Source of the DNA: Blastopirellula sediminis
Lineage (GTDB): Bacteria; Planctomycetota; Planctomycetia; Pirellulales; Pirellulaceae
NCBI RefSeq assembly: GCF_020966755.1
Contig: NZ_JAJKFT010000010.1
Location: 868,001 to 932,000, forward strand
DNA length: 64,000 nt
Direction: 5' to 3'
Below are positions 44,505 through 53,461 of the stretch, piece by piece. Under the pieces are notes generated by a model. That model worked only from the letters and a program-made list of their open reading frames with translations. It searched no databases and had not been told where the DNA came from. Numbering within the stretch: the stretch's first letter is position 1; the number at the start of each line of letters is the position of its first letter. Position numbers and translations under genes: made by a program.

Positions 44505-45236
44505 ATGTCGAAATTTCATCGTCGCGCTGCGACGGAACAGGAATTAAAAATCCTGGCCAAGCAAGCGGAAACGGGCAAAGTGTCGTATGGCTGCATGACG
44601 GTTCTGTTTCTGATCGTCCCGGCAGCGATCCTCTATTTCCTCGGCGATTGGTTCGGCGCCATCATCAGCCCGGAAGCGGCGAGAATTGGTCGCTGGACCT
44701 TGCCGACGCTCGCGCTGGTTCTATATCTGGTCATCCTCCGCGAAGTTATTCAGTCGGCGAACAAACTCCGCGCGCAGATTCAAAGGGATCTGGATCACCA
44801 GGAAGTCGAAGAGATCCGCGTCACCAACGCGGACGTCGGTTTGATCGGATCAGCCCGACCGAATAGCAACCACGCTCTCGTCTTCGGCATGCCCGATCGA
44901 CGGCTGCTGTATGTGAAGCTGCTGCCGGAGCTGTTCGAACCGACGACCTATGGCGCGAAAGACGACGCCGCCGTCGCCAAAGGAGACGTGCTGAATCGTC
45001 TCGCGGCGCCCTATTCGTTTCCCAGCACCGAGTTCGTCCTCCGTCGTTTCCCTTATTCCGGGGCGCTGCTCGGAATCGATGTCGAAGGAGACTACGCACC
45101 GCCGCGCAACTTGCGACCGAGTCTGCGCAACGTGCAGCTCTTCCGCCCCTCAGAGATATTTACGGGGGCGATCGACAATATCACCGAGGTGATTGAGATC
45201 GAGCAAGCGCAGCGGAAGCGGGGCGATTCGCTATAG
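44505..45236 (+). CDS. Membrane protein, second of a tandem paralogous pair
   Basis: 243 aa from the ATG at 44505, one base after the previous stop. N-terminal TEQELKILAKQAETGKVSY, two membrane segments (CMTVLFLIVPAAILYFLG; LPTLALVLYLVILREVI), then a soluble domain with VEEIRVTNADV, HALVFGMPDRRLLYVK and FPSTEFVLRRFPYSGALLGI. It differs from its partner mainly in the loop sequences. No family recognised. Confidence 0.75.
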   Translation: MSKFHRRAATEQELKILAKQAETGKVSYGCMTVLFLIVPAAILYFLGDWFGAIISPEAARIGRWTLPTLALVLYLVILREVIQSANKLRAQIQRDLDHQEVEEIRVTNADVGLIGSARPNSNHALVFGMPDRRLLYVKLLPELFEPTTYGAKDDAAVAKGDVLNRLAAPYSFPSTEFVLRRFPYSGALLGIDVEGDYAPPRNLRPSLRNVQLFRPSEIFTGAIDNITEVIEIEQAQRKRGDSL

Positions 45237-45248
45237 ATCCGCAATCAT

Positions 45249-45400
45249 TAGTAGCCCGAAGCGCAAGCGAGGGAAATGCGGTCTCGATGAAATGACAAGT
45301 GCCGAAGCTCGAATGACGAACCCTCTCTACCTCATCATTCTGATTTCGACATTCGTCATTTAGCCAAACGCATTTCCCTCGCTTGCGCTTCGGGCTACTA
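45249..45400. repeat. Family A-like inverted-repeat element, diverged copy
   Basis: Perfect 32-base arms (45249-45280 and 45369-45400) with GCCCGAAGCGCAAGCGAGGG in place of the usual arm, and a different 88-base interior. It separates the tandem membrane pair from the convergent dehydrogenase gene. Confidence 0.9.
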
Positions 45401-45410
45401 TGCGCGGAGT

Positions 45411-46376
45411 TTAACCCAACACTTCCGGGTTTCGCACATTCTCCGGCGTGCGTCCTTCCAGCCAATCGACCACTTGCTTCGTCGCGCGGCCGCGGAGGTT
45501 CTCCAGCGATTCGACCGACACGAACGCTGCGTGCGGCGTTACGATCACGCGGGGATCGTTCATCGGGGCCTTCGACAGATCGGGCGGTTCCGGATCTTGC
45601 ACGTCGAGCGCCGCGCCGGCGAGTTCGCCTGCTTCGATCGCCGCGGCCAGCGCCGCTTCGTCAATCAGCGCGCCACGCGCGGTGTTGATCAGATAGGCGG
45701 TCGGTTTCATCTTCTGGAACTGCTCGGCGCCAAACATGTGCCGCGTTTCGGCAGTCGCAGGGACCAAGAGCGAGATGTAGTCCGATTCGCTCAAGATCCG
45801 TTCCAGATCGACCGTTTCGACGCCCGGCATCGTCTTGCCGCTGCGGCTGGTGGCGATCACGCGCATGCCGAGCGCCAGCGCTCGTTCGGCCAACAGCGTG
45901 CCGATCTGTCCCAGGCCGACGATCCCGAGCGTTTGTCCGCTTACTCGCCGCATCAGCGGACCGGCCTGCAGTTCGTACCGCCCGTTCTGCGTTTCGTAGT
46001 GGTACATCGCAATCTTCCGGGCACACGCCAACAGCAGCGCCAGCGTATGTTCGGCGACTTCGATCACGCAGTAGTCAGGGATGTTGGTGACCGGGATCTT
46101 TTTCTCGGTGCAGTAGGCGACGTCGATGTTGTCGAGCCCGATGCCAAGCCGCGCGACGATTTTCAAGTTGGGCGAAGCGGCGATCACCTTGGACGTAACC
46201 TTGGCCCAGTTGGTCATGATCGCGTCGACTTGATGTTCGGCGGCGAGAGTCGCCAGCGTATTCTCATCGGTCTGCGTGGCGACGATCAGCTCGACGTCCG
46301 CCTTGTCGAGCGTTTGATGCTCGATCTCAAGATCTTTCCAGGCAAAGTCGGTCAGCAGCGCTTTGAATTTCGGCAT
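45411..46376 (-). CDS. D-isomer-specific 2-hydroxyacid dehydrogenase
   Basis: 321 aa. Family features are the substrate-domain start, LKIVARLGIGLDNID, the Rossmann motif LGIVGLGQIGTLLAERA, NTARGALIDEAALAAAIEAG, LDVQDPEPP and TPHAAFVS with the catalytic His region. The catalytic Arg is in ARGALIDE and the Glu in the LDVQDPEPP loop. It reduces or oxidises a 2-hydroxyacid with NAD(H). The lack of an ACT domain argues against SerA. It stands alone, convergent with the tandem membrane pair. Confidence 0.92.
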   Translation of the reverse strand: MPKFKALLTDFAWKDLEIEHQTLDKADVELIVATQTDENTLATLAAEHQVDAIMTNWAKVTSKVIAASPNLKIVARLGIGLDNIDVAYCTEKKIPVTNIPDYCVIEVAEHTLALLLACARKIAMYHYETQNGRYELQAGPLMRRVSGQTLGIVGLGQIGTLLAERALALGMRVIATSRSGKTMPGVETVDLERILSESDYISLLVPATAETRHMFGAEQFQKMKPTAYLINTARGALIDEAALAAAIEAGELAGAALDVQDPEPPDLSKAPMNDPRVIVTPHAAFVSVESLENLRGRATKQVVDWLEGRTPENVRNPEVLG

Positions 46377-46459
46377 GGCTCGATCGGCAGGGTAGGGGAG
46401 GATGGGGTCAAGGAGCCCATTCTAGCGGATCGCCGCCGTCGATCCTACGCGGCGAAGCG

Positions 46460-47557
46460 TTACTTCAGCCCTTGAATGTAGCGCAGGAAGCGGGCTTCGA
46501 GCATCTCCCAGTTGCTGCCAAACGCCGATTCGAAATCGGCGATCCGCTGCGCTGCAGAATAGTCCGATCCCGGCGGTCGGGCTGCGACGGTCGAGAGATA
46601 GCGGGCGAAATTGCGGGGATCAGTTTCGACCAGGTAGAAGCAGACCGCCCACGATTCGCTGTAAGCGATGTCGGGACGTTTCCCGAAGATCTTGTCCGAC
46701 TCAATCAGCGACTTCAGCGAGCCGCTGGGGCGCGACTTCGCAGCGTAGTCTTGAAACCAATCAAGTCGACCACGATTGATCCGATCGCTCGCACGGCGAT
46801 AGACTGCCGAGTTCCAAACGCCCGGCGCTTCGAACATGGTCGCCAACCCTTCGACAACCCACTTCGGCTGGATCGCCGTCCGGCTATGGATGCCAGCGTT
46901 GAACGCCGTTTGGTGGGTCGCCTCGTGGACCATCGTCGCGGCGTTCTCTTCCCAGAATGCGTCATCCTCCTGGCCGGCCGAGATGTCGTACATCAACACA
47001 CGGTTGGTCCGTCCCGAATAATAGCCGACCATCCCCGGCGTCACGCGGACCCCCAGCTTGGCCGAATGCTTGGCATATTCGGCGAAGGTCGGAAAGACGA
47101 CGGCGACCAGGGGAAACTGAGCCGGAGCGACCCGAAAGCCGCGGCTGGTGAAATATCCCTGGAACGAGCGATGGAGCTCTTCAAAGCGGTTGGCCCAGCG
47201 ATCTCGCTGCCCCGGAGGGTGAACCACCAGGTAATGGCCGGTGCCGGTCACTTCAAACTGGTTCCCAAACTCCCGGAGAAGCTCTCCACGGACCTGCGAC
47301 TGGCTGAGGGGAGTAAATCCGTCCGCGACCTTGGCGTAACTCTCCGCCTCGCTGGGAGCGAATTCCCAAATCTGCCCATCTACCCCCAGCACCAGCACCT
47401 TCTCGGCTGAGTTGAATAGAGAGGTTCCCACCACTTCCTGACCGTCCAGGTCAAATCGGAAGGTCCATGACTGGGCATCGACCTGGCTGCTGCTCCCTAA
47501 TCCGGCGATTAGTGGCAGAAAAATAAACAGCCACTTATGGGGGAGAAGTTTTTTCAT
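46460..47557 (-). CDS. Secreted DUF1570 (peptidase-like) protein
   Basis: 365 aa with signal peptide MKKLLPHKWLFIFLPLIAGLG. The middle reads YLVVHPPGQRDRWANRFEELHRSF and VFPTFAEYAKHSAKLG; the active-site-like ATMVHEATHQTAFN (HExxH, His211, Glu212, His215) is followed by WVVEGLATMFEAPG with the likely third ligand. This is the DUF1570 arrangement, a gluzincin-like zinc-peptidase family frequent in planctomycetes. It is divergent from the next secreted gene, with about 170 bases between starts. Confidence 0.85.
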   Translation of the reverse strand: MKKLLPHKWLFIFLPLIAGLGSSSQVDAQSWTFRFDLDGQEVVGTSLFNSAEKVLVLGVDGQIWEFAPSEAESYAKVADGFTPLSQSQVRGELLREFGNQFEVTGTGHYLVVHPPGQRDRWANRFEELHRSFQGYFTSRGFRVAPAQFPLVAVVFPTFAEYAKHSAKLGVRVTPGMVGYYSGRTNRVLMYDISAGQEDDAFWEENAATMVHEATHQTAFNAGIHSRTAIQPKWVVEGLATMFEAPGVWNSAVYRRASDRINRGRLDWFQDYAAKSRPSGSLKSLIESDKIFGKRPDIAYSESWAVCFYLVETDPRNFARYLSTVAARPPGSDYSAAQRIADFESAFGSNWEMLEARFLRYIQGLK

Positions 47558-47728
47558 GATTTATGGCTCGTAGGACTCGAAGAATCACTTCACAAATGTA
47601 GAATGCAAAAAACCCCCTCGAACGGAGTCTGTGGGATTCTTGTGGAGAATTGCGGCGGCGCCGGTATAATGCGTAGCGATTCTCTCCTCTGCGAAACATC
47701 TCCTCCCTACCATTTCGGACTTAAATCA

Positions 47729-49051
47729 GTGCGCAGTATTCTGTTAGCGCTCACGATTCTCTGTAGCTGCGCGGTCTTCGCGCGAGCGCAAGACGCATCG
47801 TTGACGGAAGCCTCGCAAGCGGATGAGTCACAAGCGAAGTTCTCAAAACAGGTCGCTTACCTGGTACGGCAGCTCGACGCCGGCAGCCTTGCCGAACGGG
47901 ATGAGGCGGAAGCGGGCCTGATGGAACTCGGTCCGAAAGCCCTCGATGAGCTTCCCGAAATCACCGATCGGACGCCGGCCGAAGTAAAGGCGCGACTCGA
48001 AAGGATCACCGCTGTTCTGCAAAAGCTTCAAGCCGACAGCGTCACGCAGCCGCAGTTGGTCACGCTCGATTTCAAAGAAGCGCCCCTCAGCGAAGTGCTG
48101 GCCGAGATTGAAAAACAATCGGGCAATCGCATCGTCGACTTCCGCGGGAACTTCGGTCAACAAAAGACCGATCCGAAGATCTCGATCCAGTGCGACAAGG
48201 CGCTCTTCTGGGAAGCGATCGATCGCGTCTTCGCCGACGCCAACATCACCGCTTACCCTTACGCCGGCGAAAAGAACGCGCTGGCGTTCGTCAATCGCGA
48301 CGCACCTGGTTTGCCGCTGAACCTGGCGACCTATAGCGGCGTCTTTCGCGTTGAACCGACGCGGATTGAAATGCATCGCAACTTGGCGCCGCCGATTTCG
48401 GACGGCATGCGAATCAACTTGCAGGTGACGTGGGAACCGCACCTGACGCCGATCCTGGTCAAGTTTCCGTTCGACGCGCTCGTCGCGGCCGACGATCAAG
48501 GGACCGACTTGAAGCTTGCCGACGGCCCGGTGACGTACGACGTCGCGGTCGACAGCGGTCAGACGTCGGTCGACTTCGTCATTCCGCTCAACGTGCCGCC
48601 GCGCGGTTCGCAAACGATCGAGTCGCTAAAGGGGAAACTCATCTCGCTCGTTCCCGGACGAGTCGAAACGTTCCGCTTTGATCGCCTGGCCAATACTCGC
48701 GGCCTGCGTCAGGAAAAAGGAGGCGTGCAAGTCGCACTCGAGCAGTTCCGCAAGAACCGCGACTTGTATGACGCGCGAGTCGTCGTCCGTTTCCCGGGCG
48801 GCTCCGAAGCGCTGCAGTCCCATTTGGGCTGGGTCGATTCCAACGAAATCTATCTCGAAGCGGCTGACGGCGAACGCCTGGAACATGCCGGCTACGAGCG
48901 ATTCCTCGAAGATTCCGACGCGATCGGGATCGCCTACAAGTTCATTCTCGATGATCGTGAACCGAGCGATTTTACGTTGGTTTACAAAACGCCAGGTTCG
49001 ATCGTGTCGTTGCCGGTCGAGTTCGAGCTCGACGATATCCCCCTTCCTTAA
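47729..49051 (+). CDS. Secreted protein with STN-like segment
   Basis: 440 aa from the GTG at 47729, chosen because the signal peptide VRSILLALTILCSCAVFARAQ then starts cleanly; the frame upstream has no such head. Residues 30-100 are helical. Then LVTLDFKEAPLSEVLAEIEKQSGNRIVDFRG resembles the secretin/TonB short N-terminal (STN) domain. The remainder is beta-rich, ending in VSLPVEFELDDIPLP. The family is not recognised. It is followed on the same strand by a parvulin gene. Confidence 0.7.
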   Translation: MRSILLALTILCSCAVFARAQDASLTEASQADESQAKFSKQVAYLVRQLDAGSLAERDEAEAGLMELGPKALDELPEITDRTPAEVKARLERITAVLQKLQADSVTQPQLVTLDFKEAPLSEVLAEIEKQSGNRIVDFRGNFGQQKTDPKISIQCDKALFWEAIDRVFADANITAYPYAGEKNALAFVNRDAPGLPLNLATYSGVFRVEPTRIEMHRNLAPPISDGMRINLQVTWEPHLTPILVKFPFDALVAADDQGTDLKLADGPVTYDVAVDSGQTSVDFVIPLNVPPRGSQTIESLKGKLISLVPGRVETFRFDRLANTRGLRQEKGGVQVALEQFRKNRDLYDARVVVRFPGGSEALQSHLGWVDSNEIYLEAADGERLEHAGYERFLEDSDAIGIAYKFILDDREPSDFTLVYKTPGSIVSLPVEFELDDIPLP

Positions 49052-49157
49052 GGGAACGCTTTCCCCAGGAGTCGCTTTCGCCCGAAAGCCGCTCTCGAAA
49101 CAAGCGCCGCGCTTCGTTGAAACTTTTGTTCCTCGCACCGTTGGGCGAGATAGCGAT

Positions 49158-50264
49158 ATGACATTTCAGATTTGGCCCGGTCACCTGGTACAACTTGCCG
49201 TCGTATTCGGTCTGTTGTTCTTGCCCGATACGCTCGGCCGCTCCGGGCATTCGGAAAGTGGGGCCGACGAAGAAACTGGGTATATGGACCCTCGTTTCGA
49301 ATCGATGGATCGACCCGCCGGCGTTGAGATCGAAGCGTTCGTCAACAACGCGCCGATTTACGACGTCGACGTCGAACGGGCCGCCGCTAAGGCGTTCGGT
49401 TCGGCCGGTAGCAGCGATCATGATCTGCCGTTCGGTTTGAAGTCGTCGGTCCTCAATCGCCTGATCGATCGCGAGCTAGCGCTGCAGTACATCGAATCGA
49501 CCGACTTCCGGCCTTCTTCGTCCGAGATCAGTCGCGAAGTGAGCCGCATCAAGAAAGAGCTAGAAGCCCGCGGCAAGTCGCTCGACGCATTCCTCACCGA
49601 CAATCACACCGATATGCGGATGCTGCGGCGGAAGATCGCGTGGAGCATCGCCTGGCCGCGCTATGCCGACGCATGTCTGACCGACGACAACCTGCAGCGC
49701 TATTTCGACCAGCATCGTCGCGACTTCGACGGTACGCAGCGCAAGTTGTCGCAGATCTTGCTGGCCACCAACGAAAACGAACCGAGTCAAATGATCGAAC
49801 GCCAACGGGATATCGGCGCGCGACTGCGCGTGCAGATCAAACGAGGCGAAATCGAATTTGCCGAAGCGGCGCGGCGTTACTCTAACGCTCCTTCCAGCGA
49901 GCAAGGAGGAATCGTCGGCTGGATCGGACGTCACGACCAACTTCCGGAAGAGATTCACAATGCGGCGTTTGACGCGCCGATCGGCGAAGTCGCCGGGCCG
50001 ATTCAGACTTCCTTCGGCATTCACCTGATCTGCGTGACCGAAGAAAAGGCTGGCGCCATCCCCTGGGACCAAGTGAAGCAGGAAGTTCGTGTTGCGGCTG
50101 AGCGTTATCTCTTCACCTATACGGCCGATCGTGGACGATCGCAGGCCGAAGTGAAGTACCGCAACTCGTACGAGTACCCAGAAGAATACCGCGATTACAT
50201 GTCCCCGTACCCGGAGCCGCGACGGATGTCGGCGCCTACCTCGATGAAACGAGAAGGGATGTAG
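49158..50264 (+). CDS. Peptidyl-prolyl isomerase, parvulin/SurA type
   Basis: 368 aa from the ATG at 49158; the upstream frame is shadow sequence within the previous gene. A signal or anchor (LVQLAVVFGLLFLPDTLG) is followed by an N-terminal chaperone-like helical domain (AFVNNAPIYDVDVERAAAKA, LNRLIDRELALQYIESTDF) and a parvulin domain at about 195-305: LSQILLATNENE, RGEIEFAEAARRYSNAPSSEQGGIVGWIGR, FGIHLICVTEEKAG. It should help fold exported proteins in the periplasm. A two-gene run with the preceding STN-like protein is possible. Confidence 0.88.
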   Translation: MTFQIWPGHLVQLAVVFGLLFLPDTLGRSGHSESGADEETGYMDPRFESMDRPAGVEIEAFVNNAPIYDVDVERAAAKAFGSAGSSDHDLPFGLKSSVLNRLIDRELALQYIESTDFRPSSSEISREVSRIKKELEARGKSLDAFLTDNHTDMRMLRRKIAWSIAWPRYADACLTDDNLQRYFDQHRRDFDGTQRKLSQILLATNENEPSQMIERQRDIGARLRVQIKRGEIEFAEAARRYSNAPSSEQGGIVGWIGRHDQLPEEIHNAAFDAPIGEVAGPIQTSFGIHLICVTEEKAGAIPWDQVKQEVRVAAERYLFTYTADRGRSQAEVKYRNSYEYPEEYRDYMSPYPEPRRMSAPTSMKREGM

Positions 50265-50288
50265 TCGGAAGTCGACTTTAGAATCAGC

Positions 50289-50330
50289 AAAAAAACCAAA
50301 GCGGGCGACACTAGCCCGCTTTGCTCTTTT
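50289..50330. terminator. Bidirectional terminator overlapping a stop codon
   Basis: Stem AAAGCGGGC / GCCCGCTTT with an interior GACACTA loop that contains the stop of the minus-strand small gene (50311-50313). A-runs on the left and T-rich sequence on the right serve both directions. Confidence 0.88.
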
Positions 50331-50577
50331 CTTGCATCTCTCGCAGCTCTTTGCGGCGCAGCTCTTCGTTTTGGCGATTCGACGCTAGGCAAACCGCGAA
50401 GACTCCCAAGACCACGAACAGCGAGACGAGGATGTAATTCAACACCCAGCTCGGTCCCGCTTCCGCTTCTCCGCCAGCTTCCTGGGCGAACAGAGCCGTC
50501 GCCGGACCCAGGACGAACAACATCGTCAGACAGAAAGCGGTCAAAGCGGCCCAAGCATGGCGAATTCGCGAGATCAT
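50311..50577 (-). CDS. Small exported membrane protein, 88 aa
   Basis: Begins at the ATG at 50575-50577 (MISRIRHAWAALTAFCLTML) with a signal segment ending near ALFAQ. A second Met 78 bases upstream would add 26 Arg-rich residues. The mature part has one membrane segment (WVLNYILVSLFVVLGVFAVCL), followed by a charged helical tail NEELRRKELREMQEK. Function unknown. The 3' end is folded into the shared terminator. Confidence 0.65.
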   Translation of the reverse strand: MISRIRHAWAALTAFCLTMLFVLGPATALFAQEAGGEAEAGPSWVLNYILVSLFVVLGVFAVCLASNRQNEELRRKELREMQEKSKAG

Positions 50578-50878
50578 CGGCAGTCGGTGCGGCAATCGAG
50601 GAGCGAAACGGGAAGAGGCGTCGACGGTCAGCCCGCGACGTCGTTGTCTTGGCATTGTACTCTGACGGGCGCTCGTCAGCCAAACGGGGCGGCGACCGAG
50701 CCGCAAAAAGCCCGCAAAAATTCAAGGTCGCATATCCGCCGCGACCGGCTGAGCCAGAGGAAGTGAAGCAAAATTTCTCAATAACGCAGAGGAAAAACTC
50801 CTTGCCGTCGGGCGGGGATTTATTAGGCTGAACCGTTTGCCCCCGCCCCCCATCTTTTGCGCCTGAGCATCCGCCCCC
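50578..50878. other. 301-base divergent promoter region
   Basis: Lies between the small membrane-protein gene (leftward) and the symporter gene (rightward). It contains a GC-rich block and a G-rich ending near the symporter start. No gene is supported; possible alternative upstream starts of the leftward gene fall here. Confidence 0.55.
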
Positions 50879-52537
50879 ATGGAAACGCTGATCACAATCT
50901 CTTCCTTCGTCTTTTTCACCGCGCTGGTCGGCGTCGTCACGATCATTTTGACGCGTGGCGACCAACATGGCACGTCGACCGGTTACTTTCTCGCCGGCCG
51001 TACGTTGACCGGCGGGTACATCGCCGGGTCGCTGATGCTGACCAACCTCTCGACCGAGCAATTGGTCGGGCTCAACGGCGACGCCTATACCGACGGCATC
51101 AGCGTGATGGCGTGGGAAGTGATTGCGGCGATGTCGCTGGTGATCATGGCCCTCTTCTTTTTGCCCCGCTACTTGCGACAAGGGATCGCCACGATTCCCC
51201 AATTCCTGGAATCGCGGTTTGGCGAATCGACGCGCTCGATCACGTCGTTCATCTTCATCATCGCCTACGCCGGGATCTTGCTTCCGATCATTCTCTACAC
51301 CGGCGCCAAAGGGATGATCGGCATCCTTGATATGGAAAACAAGCTGGGACTGAATGAGATGCCGGTGATTCTCGGCATGTCGAGCAAATGGCTTTTGCTC
51401 TGGGTCATCGTCTGGCTCATCGGCATCATTGGTTCGATCTACGCGATTTTCGGCGGTCTGCGAACGGTCGCCGTTTCGGATACGCTCAACGGCTTTGGGC
51501 TGCTGGTCGGCGGTTTTCTGATCGTGTGGTTCGGCTTGCAGGCGGTCGACCAGGGAAATCCCCTCACCGCGCTGGAAACGCTGCAAACCGCGCATCCCGA
51601 GAAGTTCAATTCAATCGGCCCCGAGGATGGCAAAGTCCCATTCACCACCCTCTTCACCGGCGTTTTGTTGTTAAACCTCTTCTACTGGAGCACCAACCAA
51701 CAGATCATTCAGCGCACCTTCGGCGCTTCGAGCCTGAAAGAAGGTCAGAAGGGGGTGCTGCTGGCTGGCTTCTTGAAGATTCTCGCGCCGGTCATCCTCG
51801 TCTTGCCGGGCATCATTGCGTTTCACCTGTTCGGCCATACCGAGCTGAAACCGGTCGAAGCGTACGGCAAACTGGTGCAAACGGTGTTGCCGGTTTGGCT
51901 CGCGGGATTCTTCGCCGCCGCGATTATGGGGGCGATTCTCAGTTCGTTCAACTCGGCGCTCAATAGCACTGCGACCCTCTTCAGCCTCGGCGTTTACCAA
52001 CACCTGGTGAATCCGAACGCCACCGAAAAACAGGTGATCAGCTCGGGCAAGTGGTTCGGTACGATCATCGCCGCGCTGTCGATGACGATGGCCCCGATGC
52101 TGGAAGGACAAGAGAGCATCTTCGGCTACCTGCAAGCGATGAACGGCCTTTACTTCATCCCGATCTTCTCGGTCGTCTTGATCGGTCTGACGACCAAACG
52201 CGTGCCGGCGATCGCCGCCAACATCGCGCTAGTGGTCGGCTTCGTCGCGATCGCGACCGGCTACTTCTGGCCCGATTTTGCGGCGTTTTTCAAAGACAAC
52301 AACTTCCGCACGTTCCACTTCCTGGGGATTGTATTCGCTTCGCTAATCGCCATCATGTTGATCATTGGTCAGATCAAACCGATGGCCGTTCCGTACGAGG
52401 CGAAGGATAGCGGCGAAGTCGACATGACCAGTTGGCCTCTCGCGTGGCCGATTGGAATCGGATTGGTCCTGACGGTGCTGGCGATCTACGCCTACTTCGC
52501 CGATTTCAGCGTCCTGTGGACCGTAGCGAGTAACTGA
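50879..52537 (+). CDS. Na+/solute symporter, SSS family
   Basis: 552 aa, an integral membrane protein with about 14 membrane segments. SSS signatures are [94 protein letters not shown] and [22 protein letters not shown]. This belongs to the sugar/inositol-like branch by pattern, but substrate is not determinable. It overlaps the cupin gene start by one base (TGATG), so they are co-translated. Confidence 0.93.
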   Translation: METLITISSFVFFTALVGVVTIILTRGDQHGTSTGYFLAGRTLTGGYIAGSLMLTNLSTEQLVGLNGDAYTDGISVMAWEVIAAMSLVIMALFFLPRYLRQGIATIPQFLESRFGESTRSITSFIFIIAYAGILLPIILYTGAKGMIGILDMENKLGLNEMPVILGMSSKWLLLWVIVWLIGIIGSIYAIFGGLRTVAVSDTLNGFGLLVGGFLIVWFGLQAVDQGNPLTALETLQTAHPEKFNSIGPEDGKVPFTTLFTGVLLLNLFYWSTNQQIIQRTFGASSLKEGQKGVLLAGFLKILAPVILVLPGIIAFHLFGHTELKPVEAYGKLVQTVLPVWLAGFFAAAIMGAILSSFNSALNSTATLFSLGVYQHLVNPNATEKQVISSGKWFGTIIAALSMTMAPMLEGQESIFGYLQAMNGLYFIPIFSVVLIGLTTKRVPAIAANIALVVGFVAIATGYFWPDFAAFFKDNNFRTFHFLGIVFASLIAIMLIIGQIKPMAVPYEAKDSGEVDMTSWPLAWPIGIGLVLTVLAIYAYFADFSVLWTVASN

Positions 52538-52905
52538 TGGATATTTTCAACCTGAACGAAGTCCCCTCGTTCACGACCAAAGACAGCTCGGAGATTCGCG
52601 AGCTGTTGTCGCATCGCAATTCCGCGATCCGTCAGCAAAGCCTGGCCGAAGCGCGAATTCCGATCGGCCGCAAGACGATCGCTCACTATCACAAGCGGAC
52701 CGAAGAGATTTACTACATCACGCAGGGGACCGCCGAGATGAAAATCGACGGCGAAGTCCGTAGCGTGACGGTCGGCGATGCGATCGCGATTCCGCCGGGG
52801 GCGACCCATCAAATCACCAACACCGGATCGGTCGAACTTCGTCTTCTCTGCTGCTGTGCACCGGCGTACGAAGATCACGACACGGTGCTGCTCGAAGACG
52901 TTTAG
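52537..52905 (+). CDS. Cupin domain protein
   Basis: 122 aa, single cupin barrel. Motif 1 is GRKTIAHYHKRTEEIYYITQG with metal-binding His50, His52 and Glu56/57; motif 2 is DAIAIPPGATHQITNTG with His91. These ligands are intact, so it should bind Fe or Mn. The exact reaction is unknown; such cupins often isomerise or oxidise sugars or handle polyketide-like substrates. Translational coupling with the SSS symporter suggests it processes the imported solute. Confidence 0.9.
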   Translation: MDIFNLNEVPSFTTKDSSEIRELLSHRNSAIRQQSLAEARIPIGRKTIAHYHKRTEEIYYITQGTAEMKIDGEVRSVTVGDAIAIPPGATHQITNTGSVELRLLCCCAPAYEDHDTVLLEDV

Positions 52906-52960
52906 ATGCCCAGTTAGCCCCGATTGCTTCGCTATCGGGGCTATCCCAGGATTGGGCTCG

Positions 52961-53323
52961 CTACGAAGCCGACGCGGTCAACGCGTTGGCGGCCGACTTC
53001 AGCGTTTCCAACTGCGCTTTCAGCTCGGCGTCGCCAGCCTTCGCTTCGTACATCGATTGCAGCTTCTTCGCTTCGTCGCGCACCTTGACGAATTCTCCGC
53101 CCCGTTCGGCGGCGCCGTCGAGCGATTCCAGCATCAGGTCGAGTCTCCCCTTCGCGGACTTCGGCGACTTCGCGGCGCCTTCGACGAATTCGACCACCTG
53201 ATTACTGACCGTTTGAGCGACTTCCGGATCGGTAACGCCAACTCCCTGACTTCCTTGTCCAGACGGACAGCCGGTGAAGAAGACCAAACAAGCGAGTACG
53301 AAAAAGAGGCTTCGAATATGCAT
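52961..53323 (-). CDS. Small coiled-coil lipoprotein
   Basis: 120 aa from the ATG at 53321-53323, lipobox FFTGC. The mature part is helical and charged (DPEVAQTVSNQVVEFVEGAAK, RDEAKKLQSMYEAKAGDAEL), quite unlike the beta-sandwich lipoproteins of the other DUF1559 pairs. It follows a DUF1559 gene on the same strand, but the hairpin at 53390-53425 lies between them. Confidence 0.75.
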   Translation of the reverse strand: MHIRSLFFVLACLVFFTGCPSGQGSQGVGVTDPEVAQTVSNQVVEFVEGAAKSPKSAKGRLDLMLESLDGAAERGGEFVKVRDEAKKLQSMYEAKAGDAELKAQLETLKSAANALTASAS

Positions 53324-53389
53324 GGAAGGGGTACCTGTTAAGAGCGAACTTGCCAAAGAAGAAAAGGAACCGGCGTTTCCCCAAAACGG

Positions 53390-53425
53390 AAACCCATCTG
53401 CACGCATCACGCGGCAGATGGGTTT
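53390..53425 (-). terminator. Hairpin between DUF1559 gene and lipoprotein gene
   Basis: Perfect 12-base stem AAACCCATCTGC / GCAGATGGGTTT with a 12-base loop. The T-run on the minus strand is short (CCGTTTT), so it could be a weak terminator or an mRNA stability or processing element between the two genes. Confidence 0.6.
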
Positions 53426-53461
53426 GAAGAAGACGTTTCCGCAAGAGCGACGTCTGCGGCG

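Noticed and set aside
48678-49157. Frame continuing upstream of the parvulin gene
   Set aside because: Overlaps the STN-like gene in another frame; only the part from the ATG at 49158 has an anchor and family motifs.
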